The notes below the pieces were generated by a model. The model ran no database searches, had not been told where the DNA came from, and saw only the letters and a program-made list of their open reading frames with translations. Positions 20,482-30,497 of a DNA stretch of 38,542 nt are shown piece by piece (position 1 is the first letter of the stretch; the number at the start of each line of letters is the position of its first letter). The position numbers and the translations under genes are program-made. This DNA comes from an uncultured Clostridium sp. (GTDB lineage Bacteria; Bacillota; Clostridia; Peptostreptococcales; Peptostreptococcaceae). The DNA lies in NCBI GenBank assembly GCA_945931665.1, contig CAMEPL010000016.1, positions 1 to 38,542 on the forward strand. Direction: 5' to 3'.

Positions 20482-22360
20482 CTCTTGTTCTCCTCATTTG
20501 TTCAAGGTAGATAAGTAATACAGATATATCAGCTGGAGAAACTCCTGATATTCTAGACGCTTGACCTATTGATAATGGTTTTATATCATTAAGTTTTTGT
20601 CTAGCTTCTATTCTAAGACCTTCTATTGTTGAATAATCTATATTCTCTGGTAGTTTTTTGTTTTCTAATTTTTTAAATTGATCTATTTGTTTTAATTGTT
20701 TATCTATATATCCTTCGTATTTAGACATTATCACACATTGCTCTTTTACATCATAAGGAACTTCTTCTGATGCACCTTTACCTATTTGTTCTAATAACTC
20801 ATAAGTTACTTCTGGTCTTTTTAAGAATTCATATAAAGATAAACCTACTTTTATTTCTGATGCACCTTTTTCTGCTAATAATTCATTTACTTCTTTTGGT
20901 GTAACTCTTTCAGTTTTTAATCTTTCTAATTCAGCTTCTACTAAAGCTTTTTTAGTTAAGAATCTGTCGTATCTTTCTTGGCTTGCAAGACCTATTTCAT
21001 ATCCTTTTTCAGTAAGCCTCATATCAGCATTATCTTGTCTTAAATAAAGTCTGTATTCTGCTCTAGATGTCATCATTCTATAAGGCTCGTTAGTTCCTTT
21101 AGTTATTAAGTCATCTATTAGAACACCGATATATGCTTCTGATCTGTCTAATATAAATGGTTCTTTTCCTTGTATTTTTCTAACAGCATTTATACCAGCC
21201 ATAAGTCCTTGAGCTGCTGCTTCTTCATATCCTGATGTACCATTAAATTGCCCCGCACTGAATAAGTTTTCTGTAACTTTTATTTCAAGTGAAGCTTTTA
21301 ATTGTGTTGGATTTAAGCAATCATACTCTATAGCATATGCAGGTCTCATTATCTTACAGTTTTCAAGACCTTTCATACTTCTGTACATTTGAAGTTGTAC
21401 TTCATATGGTAAACTTGTAGATATACCTTGGATGTACATTTCTTTTGTATCTAAACCTTCTGGTTCGATAAATGTTTGGTGTGATTCTTTATCGTTAAAT
21501 CTCACAACTTTATCTTCTATTGATGGACAGTATCTTGGCCCTGTACTGTTGATTCTTCCGCTGTACATAGCTGATCTATTTATGTTGTCCATTATAACTT
21601 TATGTGTATCTAAGTTAGTTCTAGCTAAGTAGCAAGATACTTGGTCTATTTTTAAATCATCACTCATAAATGAGAATGGAGTTATTTTTTCGTCACCTTC
21701 TTGAGGAACCATTTCTGAGAAGTCTATACTATCTCTGTGGATTCTTGCTGGTGTACCAGTTTTGAATCTTCTCATATCTAATCCTAAATCAACTAATTTA
21801 TCAGTTAGCTTTTCTGCATAACCTAATCCATTAGGCCCTTCGTTTAGTGTTACTTCACCTATATAAATTAATGAATTTAAGTAAACTCCAGTTGCTAATA
21901 TAACTGCTTTAGAATGATATTTACATCCCATTCTAGTTATAACACCTTTTATTACGTTTCCATCGTTAATTAAATCAACAACTTCGTCCATAACTATTTC
22001 TAAGTTTGGTTCATTTTCTAGAGTTTTTTTCATCTCTGTATGATATTTAAATTTATCTGCTTGTGCTCTTAGTGAGTGTACTGCTGGTCCTTTTGCAGTG
22101 TTTAACATTCTACTTTGTATAAAAGTTTTATCTATGTTAATTCCCATTTCTCCACCTAGGGCATCTATTTCTTTAACTAATTGTCCTTTTCCCGTTCCAC
22201 CTATTGATGGGTTACAAGGCATCATTCCTATTGAATCAAGTGTTAATGTAACCATTAATGTTTTACATCCCATTCTAGCTGAAGCTAATGCAGCTTCACA
22301 TCCAGCATGTCCCGCACCAACTACGATTACATCATAATTTCCTGCATCAAATGTTATCAT
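20465..22360 (-). CDS. mnmG: tRNA uridine-5-carboxymethylaminomethyl modification enzyme MnmG/GidA
   Basis: [44 protein letters not shown]. Confidence 0.98.
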   Translation of the reverse strand: MITFDAGNYDVIVVGAGHAGCEAALASARMGCKTLMVTLTLDSIGMMPCNPSIGGTGKGQLVKEIDALGGEMGINIDKTFIQSRMLNTAKGPAVHSLRAQADKFKYHTEMKKTLENEPNLEIVMDEVVDLINDGNVIKGVITRMGCKYHSKAVILATGVYLNSLIYIGEVTLNEGPNGLGYAEKLTDKLVDLGLDMRRFKTGTPARIHRDSIDFSEMVPQEGDEKITPFSFMSDDLKIDQVSCYLARTNLDTHKVIMDNINRSAMYSGRINSTGPRYCPSIEDKVVRFNDKESHQTFIEPEGLDTKEMYIQGISTSLPYEVQLQMYRSMKGLENCKIMRPAYAIEYDCLNPTQLKASLEIKVTENLFSAGQFNGTSGYEEAAAQGLMAGINAVRKIQGKEPFILDRSEAYIGVLIDDLITKGTNEPYRMMTSRAEYRLYLRQDNADMRLTEKGYEIGLASQERYDRFLTKKALVEAELERLKTERVTPKEVNELLAEKGASEIKVGLSLYEFLKRPEVTYELLEQIGKGASEEVPYDVKEQCVIMSKYEGYIDKQLKQIDQFKKLENKKLPENIDYSTIEGLRIEARQKLNDIKPLSIGQASRISGVSPADISVLLIYLEQMRRTRGGNNE

Positions 22361-22379
22361 TATTGCTCCTTTCTAAAAA

Positions 22380-22395
22380 TGTTTCACGAGAAACA
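22380..22395. promoter_or_regulatory. parS centromere-like site
   Basis: TGTTTCACGAGAAACA, 15/16 match to canonical TGTTTCACGTGAAACA; symmetry extends to AAA...TTT (22377-22398). Confidence 0.8.
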
Positions 22396-22532
22396 TTTCT
22401 ATTTCACATAGTTTATTACACATCTATAAATTATAAACTTATAGCGTTTAAAATCAACAAGATATAAATATATTTTTTAGATTTCTTTTCCTATCTAGAA
22501 ATAATTTATATCTTGTCCTAAAATCTTAATTA

Positions 22533-23921
22533 TTATTTTCCTATACAGAAGTTACTGAAGATTGTATCTAGTAAGTCTTCTTGTACTGTATCTCCATTTA
22601 TATATCCTAAGTAATCCCATATATTTTTGAAGTCTACTTCTATGAAGTCATATGGTAATCTTTGATCTATTCCAGCTATGGCATCATTTATTGAGTTATA
22701 TGCTTTAAATAATGCATCTTTATGTCTTGAGTTTGTTATAACAACACTTGATGAACTCTTAACATCTCCCGCAAATACCATCGCTTCTATTTTATCATGT
22801 ATTTGTTCAATTCCTTCATTTTTAAGTGCTGAAATTTTTATTATATTATCTTTTCCTACAATTTCTTCAATTACAGTTTGGTCTATAGCTTGTTCTAAGT
22901 CTATTTTATTTAATAAGACTATTGTCTTTTTGCTTTTTGCATTTTCTAGTATTTCTAAATCTTCATCAGTTAATGGTTTTGATGAATCTAAAACTATTAT
23001 AACTAAATCAGCTGAATCAATAGATTCTTTAGATTTTTGTACACCTATTTTTTCAACTATATCTTCAGTTTCTCTTATTCCAGCAGTATCTACTATTTTT
23101 AGTGGAATACCTTTAATATTTACGAACTCTTCTATAACATCTCTTGTAGTACCAGCTATTTCTGTTACGATAGCTCTGTTTTCTCCTAATATAGAGTTTA
23201 ATAATGATGATTTACCTACGTTTGGTTTCCCGATTATTACTGTTTTTAATCCATCTCTAAGAATTTTACCACTCTCAGCTGAGTCATATAACTTTTTAAT
23301 TTCATCTCTTAATGCTAAAGATTTATCTTCTATTTCTTTGTAAGTAACATCTTCTACATCTTCATCAGAGAAATCAATAGACACTTCTAGTTGTGCTAAA
23401 ACTTCTGTAACATTATTTCTAAGGCTTCTTATCTTTTTAGCTAACGCACCTTCTAATTGATTTTGGGCAACCTCTTGTGCTTTATCTGTTTTTGATTTTA
23501 TTACATCTATTACTGCTTCAGCTTGAGATAAATCTATTCTTCCGTTTAAGAATGCTCTCTTTGTAAATTCACCTGCTTCTGCTAGTCTAACATCTTTAGT
23601 TAAGATTAACTCTAATATTTTCTTTACTGAAATAAATCCACCGTGGCAATTTATTTCTATTACATCTTCACCCGTATATGAGTTAGGTCCTTTCATATAA
23701 GCTACTAGAACTTCATCTATTCTTTTTTCTCCATCATATATGTTCCCATATATTAATGTTCTAAGATTATATTCACTTATTTTTTTACCAGATACTGATT
23801 TAAATATTTCTTCTGCAACTGGTAATGAATTGCTTCCGCTTATTCTTATTATTCCTATACCACCTTCACCTGGGGCAGTAGCAATAGCTGCTATTGTATC
23901 ATCTATAAACAAAATTATCAC
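22533..23921 (-). CDS. mnmE: tRNA modification GTPase MnmE/TrmE
   Basis: DTIAAIATAPGEGGIGIIRISG, GKPNVGKSSLLNSIL, C-terminal FCIGK. Confidence 0.98.
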   Translation of the reverse strand: MIILFIDDTIAAIATAPGEGGIGIIRISGSNSLPVAEEIFKSVSGKKISEYNLRTLIYGNIYDGEKRIDEVLVAYMKGPNSYTGEDVIEINCHGGFISVKKILELILTKDVRLAEAGEFTKRAFLNGRIDLSQAEAVIDVIKSKTDKAQEVAQNQLEGALAKKIRSLRNNVTEVLAQLEVSIDFSDEDVEDVTYKEIEDKSLALRDEIKKLYDSAESGKILRDGLKTVIIGKPNVGKSSLLNSILGENRAIVTEIAGTTRDVIEEFVNIKGIPLKIVDTAGIRETEDIVEKIGVQKSKESIDSADLVIIVLDSSKPLTDEDLEILENAKSKKTIVLLNKIDLEQAIDQTVIEEIVGKDNIIKISALKNEGIEQIHDKIEAMVFAGDVKSSSSVVITNSRHKDALFKAYNSINDAIAGIDQRLPYDFIEVDFKNIWDYLGYINGDTVQEDLLDTIFSNFCIGK

Positions 23922-24089
23922 CTCTTAAATTTCTAATTATATTTTCTATTTAAATTTTACAATCTCTATTTTAACATTTTTGACTCAAACTAAATTGAAT
24001 ATTATCTAAACACTTATTAACATTTTATACCTAATTTCAAAATTCTATAAATGTCTATCAAAAATATTTTAAAAAATACTTCTTAAAAA

Positions 24090-24118
24090 GAAAACCCCCT
24101 ATATTTTAGGAGGTTTTC
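24090..24118 (-). terminator. Terminator after jag
   Basis: GAAAACCTCCT...AGGGGGTTTTC stem on minus followed by TTTTT. Confidence 0.75.
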
Positions 24119-24121
24119 AAA

Positions 24122-24823
24122 TTATCTTTTATACTCTATTACTAATCTTCTATATGGATCTGTTCCTTCACTATAAGTAATTACATACTTATCATTTTGA
24201 AGAGCTGAATGAACTATTCTTCTTTCATATGGATTCATATAGTCTAATTTTTTAGTTTTTTTAGTTTTAGCTACTTCTCTAGCCACTTTGTTAGCATATC
24301 TAATTAAAGATTGTTCTCTTTTTTCTCTGTAGTTTTCTATATCTACTAATACTCTACAGTGAGAATCTTTATTTATTTTATTAAGAGCTAAACCTGTTAA
24401 GAATTGAACAGCATCTAAAGTCTCACCACGTCTACCTATTAGACATGTTGCTTCTTTTCCTTTAATATTAATTTTTATTAAATTCTCTTCTTGAGTCGCT
24501 ATTACATCAGCATTTATTTTTGCATTATGTAACATTGTTTCTATAAACTCTTTCGCTATATCAATTTCTTTTATTTCTATTTGTTTTTCGATTAAAGTTA
24601 TTCTATAAAGTCCATCTTTAGCTCCTATAAAACCTAAGAATCCTTTACTTGGTTCTTCAATAACTTCAACTTTTATATCTTCGATATCTTCTTTATTTAC
24701 ATTTAATTGCTCAATTGCTTTTTGTATTGCTTCTTCTTGTGACTTACTTCTTAGTTCCAGACTTTTTTGATTGTCCGTTTGATTTTTGTTTTTTGTTTGA
24801 TTTTCTATCGCTTGATTTTTCAT
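24122..24823 (-). CDS. jag: Jag/KhpB RNA-binding protein (Jag-N, KH, R3H)
   Basis: EEAIQKAIEQLNV, LIGRRGETLDAVQFLTGLA, MNPYERRIVHSALQ. Confidence 0.93.
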   Translation of the reverse strand: MKNQAIENQTKNKNQTDNQKSLELRSKSQEEAIQKAIEQLNVNKEDIEDIKVEVIEEPSKGFLGFIGAKDGLYRITLIEKQIEIKEIDIAKEFIETMLHNAKINADVIATQEENLIKINIKGKEATCLIGRRGETLDAVQFLTGLALNKINKDSHCRVLVDIENYREKREQSLIRYANKVAREVAKTKKTKKLDYMNPYERRIVHSALQNDKYVITYSEGTDPYRRLVIEYKR

Positions 24824-25508
24824 CTTTAACTACTTCCTCCTTAGAGTTAGCCATCTTTTCTTTTAAAGGACTTGTTACTAAATAGTATTGTGCTATTGAG
24901 AATATATTACTCATTGTCCAATAAAGTGCAAGACCCGCTTCATACGTATATCCCCACCAGAAAGACATAGCTGTCATTACTATAGTCATCGATTTCATCA
25001 TTTGAGCTTGAGACTCATCAGTTGTTGCCATAGATTTTTGCATGAAGTAAGCACTTATACCAGATAGTATACCTAAACTTAAGTTATGAGTTTGTGATAC
25101 ACTTGAAATCCATAAGAATCCATGGTTAGCAGCATGATATGCGGCTTCATTAGGAAACACCCCGTGTGAAACAGGATTTCTTAATAGTGCAAATAACCCC
25201 ATTAATATTGGTAATTGTATAAGCATAGGCAAACATCCTGCCATAGGATTTATTTTTGCCTCCTTATAAAGCTTCATTAATTCTTCTTGTTGTTTTTCTG
25301 GCTTATTCTTATATTTTTCTTGAATTTCCTGCATTTTAGGTTGAATATCTTGCATTGCCTTAGTTGATTTAATTTGTTTTATCATTAAAGGCAGAAGACA
25401 TAATCTAACTAATATAGTGAATATAATGATTGACCAAGCATAGTCATTAACTATATTTACTATAAAGCTAAGTATTAGACCTAAAAAATTCCCTATTGCG
25501 TCTAACAA
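24744..25508 (-). CDS. yidC: YidC/Oxa1 family membrane protein insertase
   Basis: WSIIIFTILVRLCLLPLMIKQIKSTKAMQDIQPKMQEIQEKYKNKPEK. Confidence 0.95.
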   Translation of the reverse strand: MLDAIGNFLGLILSFIVNIVNDYAWSIIIFTILVRLCLLPLMIKQIKSTKAMQDIQPKMQEIQEKYKNKPEKQQEELMKLYKEAKINPMAGCLPMLIQLPILMGLFALLRNPVSHGVFPNEAAYHAANHGFLWISSVSQTHNLSLGILSGISAYFMQKSMATTDESQAQMMKSMTIVMTAMSFWWGYTYEAGLALYWTMSNIFSIAQYYLVTSPLKEKMANSKEEVVKDEKSSDRKSNKKQKSNGQSKKSGTKK

Positions 25509-25528
25509 TTTGTATACCTCCCGGAATA

Positions 25529-25780
25529 TTATTTTAGAGGATCATAACCCCCTGGATGGAATGGGTGGCATTTTAGTATTCTTTTTATAGTGAGAAACAT
25601 ACCTTTTATCATTCCATATTTTTTAAATGCTTCTATTGCATATTGAGAGCATGTTGGATAAAATCTACAAGTAGGTCCTTTCAATGGAGATATATATTTT
25701 TGATAAAATCTTATTAAGTAAATACATACTTTCGATAAATAAACGTTTATTTCCTTCAATTTATAAACTATTTTATTCAA
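25529..25780 (-). CDS. yidD: Membrane protein insertion efficiency factor YidD
   Basis: [34 protein letters not shown]. Confidence 0.97.
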   Translation of the reverse strand: MNKIVYKLKEINVYLSKVCIYLIRFYQKYISPLKGPTCRFYPTCSQYAIEAFKKYGMIKGMFLTIKRILKCHPFHPGGYDPLK

Positions 25781-25813
25781 TAATTTTGAACCTCCATAAT
25801 TAGAAACAATTAT

Positions 25814-26158
25814 CTATTTAAATAATTTAAACTTATTTACGAGATGCTTCATAGATTTATTAACTTCGTTGTATTGCACATCGTTTATTGCAACTCTAGC
25901 AATAAAAACTATATCGTATCCAGATTTTATTTTTCCATCAACATCTAATCTAAATGATTCTCTTATTTTTCTTTTAACCTTATTGCGAACAGTCGCTTTT
26001 CCTACCTTCTTAGAAACTGAGATGCCCACTCGATTATATTCTAAATTGTTTCGCATTATATACATTACTAGGTATCTATTTGCAAAAGATTTACCGTGTT
26101 TATAAACTCGTCTAAAATCAGAGTCTTTTCTCAAACGTTCAGTTTCATTAAAATACAT
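25814..26158 (-). CDS. rnpA: Ribonuclease P protein component
   Basis: RLRKDSDFRRVYKHGKS, VSKKVGKATVRNKVKRKIRESFR. Confidence 0.97.
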   Translation of the reverse strand: MYFNETERLRKDSDFRRVYKHGKSFANRYLVMYIMRNNLEYNRVGISVSKKVGKATVRNKVKRKIRESFRLDVDGKIKSGYDIVFIARVAINDVQYNEVNKSMKHLVNKFKLFK

Positions 26159-26223
26159 CTTAGTTAATCCTCCATAAACACAGCTTCATTGTTTTCTATA
26201 TTTTAAAATTTAAAAAAATTACG

Positions 26224-26255
26224 CAAAAAGGCCACTTTCTTAAGCGGCCTTTTTA
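26224..26255 (-). terminator. Terminator between rpmH and rnpA
   Basis: Minus AAAAAGGCCGCTTAAGAAAGTGGCCTTTTT hairpin. Confidence 0.75.
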
Positions 26256-26257
26256 AA

Positions 26258-26392
26258 TTAATGAGTTAATCTATTTCTACCTTTAGATCTTCTTCTTTTT
26301 AACACGTTTCTTCCGTTAGAAGTTTTCATTCTTTTTCTAAATCCGTGTTCTTTTTTTCTTTGTCTTTTTTTTGGCTGATAAGTTCTTTTCAT
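26258..26392 (-). CDS. rpmH: 50S ribosomal protein L34 (missed by the ORF track, 44 aa)
   Basis: Minus translation [44 protein letters not shown]. Confidence 0.98.
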   Translation of the reverse strand: MKRTYQPKKRQRKKEHGFRKRMKTSNGRNVLKRRRSKGRNRLTH

Positions 26393-26581
26393 TCTTTGCA
26401 CCGCCTTTCAAATTTTTTTCCATTTATAAAAATAATAATTTTACTTTCAAAGTAAACATAACACATATTATTATAAATGCTTTTAGTTAGGTTGTCAACG
26501 AGTTTTTGAGCTTATTACATATATTAAAACGGTTAAGTTTTTTATAAAAATCACATCTAATATAAAAATATATTCACATTA

Positions 26582-27338
26582 TTATCAACATATATGTGCA
26601 TATCTCAACAAATTAATTTCAAAAAGATTTATTCATTTTTTTAGCCCTTAGTGTTAACTCAATCTAATTTCATATTAAGTTAATCTACATATTCTATTTT
26701 ATCCACACCTATCCACATTTAACTGTTGAAAATGTGACTTCTTTTTCTCTTTCTTCATTATTACAATATAAACATTTTAAATTTTTTTATACTATTTTTC
26801 TATTTTTATCTAAAATACATCCTTTATATTAACTGAAAATAAATTAATTCACATTTTCCACAAAATTATACACTTAATCCATATAAATTTACGCTTTTAT
26901 TTTTTTATTTAAATTGTAAAATTTGCTCTTGCTTTTAGCTTCTAAATAATATATTTTTTTATATGCACATTTGATTCACACTATGTTAATTAAATTATCC
27001 ACATCCCTGTTTATTTGTGGATAATTTAGTTTCGTCATATTGTAATTTGGAAAATTTTTTGATATTATTAAGGTGCATGTTAATACTGTGGATAAAGTTA
27101 TTAAGCAATTCACAATATGTGGATATTCTTGTGTATAACTAGCACTTTTATTGACAATATTATTACTATTCATTGAAATTACAATACTTAATAATCTTAA
27201 TAACTTTATCCACAGCTTGTTAATAATTATATATATTAAATACGTACGCACATATTATCCACAAGTTATCCACCGATTGTTGTTAGTATCTATATTAGAA
27301 ATCTAACTTTGTCATTTTTTTCAGCTTTTTGTGGATAT
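26582..27338. other. oriC1: DnaA-box cluster upstream of dnaA
   Basis: TTATCAACA 26582; TTATCCACA 26699, 26995, 27206, 27255; CTATCCACA 26709; TGTGGATAA 27016, 27087; TGTGGATAT 27118, 27330; TGTGTATAA 27130; TTATCCACC 27266. Confidence 0.92.
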
Positions 27339-27376
27339 TTCTGTGGAAAAACAAATAATTTGTTGGAGGTTTAAAT

Positions 27377-28732
27377 ATGGACATCGTTTCATTATGGAAA
27401 AAAACATTGCAACTTATAAAAGGTGAAGTTGCATCTGCTAGCTTTGAAACATTTTTTAAAAACACTGTACCTATTGAAACAAATTCGAATGAGTTGACAT
27501 TGCTTGCACCTACTGAATTTGCAGAAGATATACTGAGAACTAGATATTTAAATTTGATAGAAAGTTGCTTAAGCCAACTTACTTCAAACAAATTTGAAAT
27601 TAAAATAATTTCTGATAGTAATGAAGTTGAACAAAATCCTTTAAAAACTTCAAATAATAATCATAATATTAACAACAATAGTAACAATAATATTATTAGA
27701 AATTATCCTAGACTGAATCCTAAATATACATTTGATACGTTCGTAATAGGAAACAGTAATAGATTTGCTCATGCTGCTTGTGTTGCAGTTGCTGAATCAC
27801 CAGCAAGAGCATATAATCCACTATTCTTATATGGTGGTGTTGGGCTTGGAAAAACTCACTTAATGCATGCGATCGGACACTCTATTATGAAAGAGCAAAA
27901 TGATGCAAAAGTTGTTTACGTATCATCTGAAAAATTTACAAATGAACTTATAAATTCAATAAAAAGTGATAAAAACGAGGAATTTAGGGATAAATATAGA
28001 AATGTTGATATACTGCTTATAGACGATATTCAATTTATAGCAGGTAAAGAAGGTACTCAAGAAGAGTTCTTCCATACATTTAATGCTTTACATGAAGCAA
28101 ATAAACAAATAATTATTTCTAGTGATAGACCTCCAAAAGAGATACCTACATTAGAAGATAGACTAAGATCTCGTTTCGAAATGGGATTAATCGCAGATAT
28201 TCAGCCACCTGATTTTGAAACAAGAATAGCCATATTAAAAACAAAAGCTCAAATGGAAAATATGGATATTCCTAATGAAGTAATGAATTATATAGCTACA
28301 TATATAAAATCAAATATAAGAGAGTTAGAAGGCGCTCTAACTAGAGTTGTAGCATATTCATCACTTATCAACAAAGATATATCTTATGACTTAGCTGTTG
28401 AAGCGTTAAAAGATATTGTAACAACATCAGAAAGCCAAGAGATATCTGTAAATAGAATAAAAGAAAAAGTTTCTACTGCATTCGGAATTAAAATGGATGA
28501 CTTTAACTCTAAGAAAAGAACGAGAACAATAGCTTATCCACGTCAAATAGCAATGTATTTAAGTAGAGAGCTTACAGACTTATCGTTACCTAAGATAGGA
28601 AACGAATTTGGAGGAAGAGATCATACTACAGTTATTCATGCTCATGATAAAATATCAAAAGATCTTGAACTTGAAAAAAATAGTGAATTAAAAGAAAAAG
28701 TAAGTAAGATAATAGCGGAATTAAAAGGGTAA
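27377..28732 (+). CDS. dnaA: Chromosomal replication initiator protein DnaA
   Basis: [61 protein letters not shown]. Confidence 0.99.
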   Translation: MDIVSLWKKTLQLIKGEVASASFETFFKNTVPIETNSNELTLLAPTEFAEDILRTRYLNLIESCLSQLTSNKFEIKIISDSNEVEQNPLKTSNNNHNINNNSNNNIIRNYPRLNPKYTFDTFVIGNSNRFAHAACVAVAESPARAYNPLFLYGGVGLGKTHLMHAIGHSIMKEQNDAKVVYVSSEKFTNELINSIKSDKNEEFRDKYRNVDILLIDDIQFIAGKEGTQEEFFHTFNALHEANKQIIISSDRPPKEIPTLEDRLRSRFEMGLIADIQPPDFETRIAILKTKAQMENMDIPNEVMNYIATYIKSNIRELEGALTRVVAYSSLINKDISYDLAVEALKDIVTTSESQEISVNRIKEKVSTAFGIKMDDFNSKKRTRTIAYPRQIAMYLSRELTDLSLPKIGNEFGGRDHTTVIHAHDKISKDLELEKNSELKEKVSKIIAELKG

Positions 28733-28734
28733 AG

Positions 28735-28997
28735 TTATACACAATTAGGCTGTGAATACTTGTGGATAAACCTGTGAATAGATATGTATATAATTTTTAG
28801 CAAAAAGTTATCCATAATCTTTCCACAAAGTTATCAATAGGTTTTTGCATAGTTATACACATTTTATACACATGCTGTAACCATTGATATCAATACATCA
28901 CAAGTACTTATACACATTATCAACAACACCTACTACTAATACTACTATCATTATTATTAATAATTTTATTAAAAAAGCAACAAGGAGGTTATCCACA
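28735..28997. other. oriC2: DnaA-box cluster and unwinding region between dnaA and dnaN
   Basis: TTATACACA 28735, 28853, 28864, 28908; TGTGGATAA 28761; TTATCCATA 28808; TTATCAATA 28831; TTATCAACA 28917; TTATCCACA 28989. Confidence 0.92.
28930..28965. other. DnaA-trio / DNA unwinding element
   Basis: CTACTACTAATACTACTATCATTATTATTAATAAT, 3-nt-periodic CTA/ATT repeats 5 nt beyond the DnaA boxes at 28908/28917, then AT-rich. Confidence 0.8.
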
Positions 28998-30113
28998 TTG
29001 AAGATAATTTGTAATCAAAAACTATTAGCTAATAAAATAGGAATTGTGCAAAAAGCTATTAATTCAAAAACAACTTTAGATTTACTAAAAGGTGTTTTAA
29101 TAGTTACGAAACCAGATGAAATCATCTTAAAGGGATATGATTTAGAAATAGGAATAGAAACTCATGTTTCAGCAGAAGTCATAGAACAGGGAAGTATAGT
29201 AATAAATTCAAAACTATTTGGGGATATAATAAGAAAATTACCAGATTCATTTGTAGAAATAGAAACAGATGAGGATAACAATGTTTATATAAATTGCTTA
29301 AACTCAAAATTCAAAATAAAAGGTGATTCAGCAAAAGAATATCCACAAATTCCAGATGTTAATGAGGATAAGTTATACAGCATTCCTCAAGACGTACTAA
29401 AAAGTATGATAAAACAAACAGTATTCGCAACATCACAAGATCAAACTAAACCAATACTTATGGGAGAGCTTCTAGAAATAGAAAATGGAAACATAAACTT
29501 AGTAGCAATAGATGGTTATAGATTTGCGGTTAGAAGTTGTCAAGTGGATAACTTAAGCCATGAAGATATAAAAGCTAAGATAATTATCCCCGGAAAAACA
29601 TTAATAGATGTGAATAGTTTATTATCTTCAGAAGAAGATGTAAAAGTAGGGTTTAACGAAAAAAATGCTATTTTCATACTAGATGAAACTAAAATAGTAA
29701 CTAGACTTTTAGATGGTGAATTCATAGACTATAAAAAGTTATGCCCAAGGGAGTATAATTCAAAAATAAAATTAAAAACAAGAGATTTATTAAACAGTAT
29801 AGAAAGAGCATCATTACTTTCTCAATCAGAGCTTAATAATCTTATAAAATTATCTATAAGAGATTCTATGATGGCTATAACTTCAAACAATGAAAAAGGT
29901 AATGTTTATGAAGAAGTAGCATTATCATTAGAAGGTGATTATTTAGATATAGCATTTAACTCAAGATACTTATTAGAGGGTCTAAAAAACATAGATTGTG
30001 AAGAAATATTTATCGAATTTACAACAAATGTGAATCCTTGTATAATTAAGCCAGCTGATGGAACAAAATATACATACTTACTTTTACCAGTAAGAATATC
30101 TTCTAATAATTAA
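28998..30113 (+). CDS. dnaN: DNA polymerase III beta sliding clamp (TTG start; track start 28884 is too far upstream)
   Basis: AAGGAGG SD at 28982-28988, TTG at 28998, MKIICNQKLLANKIGIVQKAINSKTTLDLLKGVLI; LLPVRISSNN C-terminus. Confidence 0.95.
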   Translation: MKIICNQKLLANKIGIVQKAINSKTTLDLLKGVLIVTKPDEIILKGYDLEIGIETHVSAEVIEQGSIVINSKLFGDIIRKLPDSFVEIETDEDNNVYINCLNSKFKIKGDSAKEYPQIPDVNEDKLYSIPQDVLKSMIKQTVFATSQDQTKPILMGELLEIENGNINLVAIDGYRFAVRSCQVDNLSHEDIKAKIIIPGKTLIDVNSLLSSEEDVKVGFNEKNAIFILDETKIVTRLLDGEFIDYKKLCPREYNSKIKLKTRDLLNSIERASLLSQSELNNLIKLSIRDSMMAITSNNEKGNVYEEVALSLEGDYLDIAFNSRYLLEGLKNIDCEEIFIEFTTNVNPCIIKPADGTKYTYLLLPVRISSNN

Positions 30114-30172
30114 TCCACTGAATAATCCACAACTGTTAATAAATGTTAATATATTACAGAAAAGGAATACAT

Positions 30173-30213
30173 AAAAAAAACTCGTCTAAAAATAAATAGT
30201 ACGAGTTTTTTTT
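30173..30213. terminator. Terminator after dnaN
   Basis: ACTCGT...ACGAGT arms, A8 before and T8 after. Confidence 0.8.
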
Positions 30214-30261
30214 AGTTATGATATAATAAGTTATTAGATTAAAAATGTAGGAGGGTAAGTT

Positions 30262-30471
30262 ATGCTTGAATTGAAAATAGAATCAGAATATATAAAATTA
30301 GATCAATTTCTAAAACTTGCTGATATTGCATCAACAGGTGGACATGCAAAATACCTTATTCAAGAAGGTGTTGTAAAAGTAAATGGTGAAGTTGAAACAA
30401 GAAGAGGTAAAAAGTTAGTACCTGGAGACATTGTTGAAGTAGAAGGAAATCAAATAACAGTAACAAAGTAA
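30262..30471 (+). CDS. yaaA: S4-domain RNA-binding protein YaaA/RlbA
   Basis: IKLDQFLKLADIASTGGHAKYLIQEGVVKVNGEVETRRGKKLVPGDIVEV. Confidence 0.95.
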   Translation: MLELKIESEYIKLDQFLKLADIASTGGHAKYLIQEGVVKVNGEVETRRGKKLVPGDIVEVEGNQITVTK

Positions 30472-30497
30472 TTTAGTACTCTAAGGAGAGTCTTCTT

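Noticed and set aside
26976-27591. Minus-strand ORFs (91 and 98 aa) across oriC1 and the start of dnaA
   Set aside because: Composed of translated DnaA boxes and the antisense of dnaA; explained by origin structure
27651-27710. Asn-codon repeat (AAT/AAC) in dnaA
   Set aside because: Low-complexity linker of DnaA domain II, known to be variable; not a regulatory repeat
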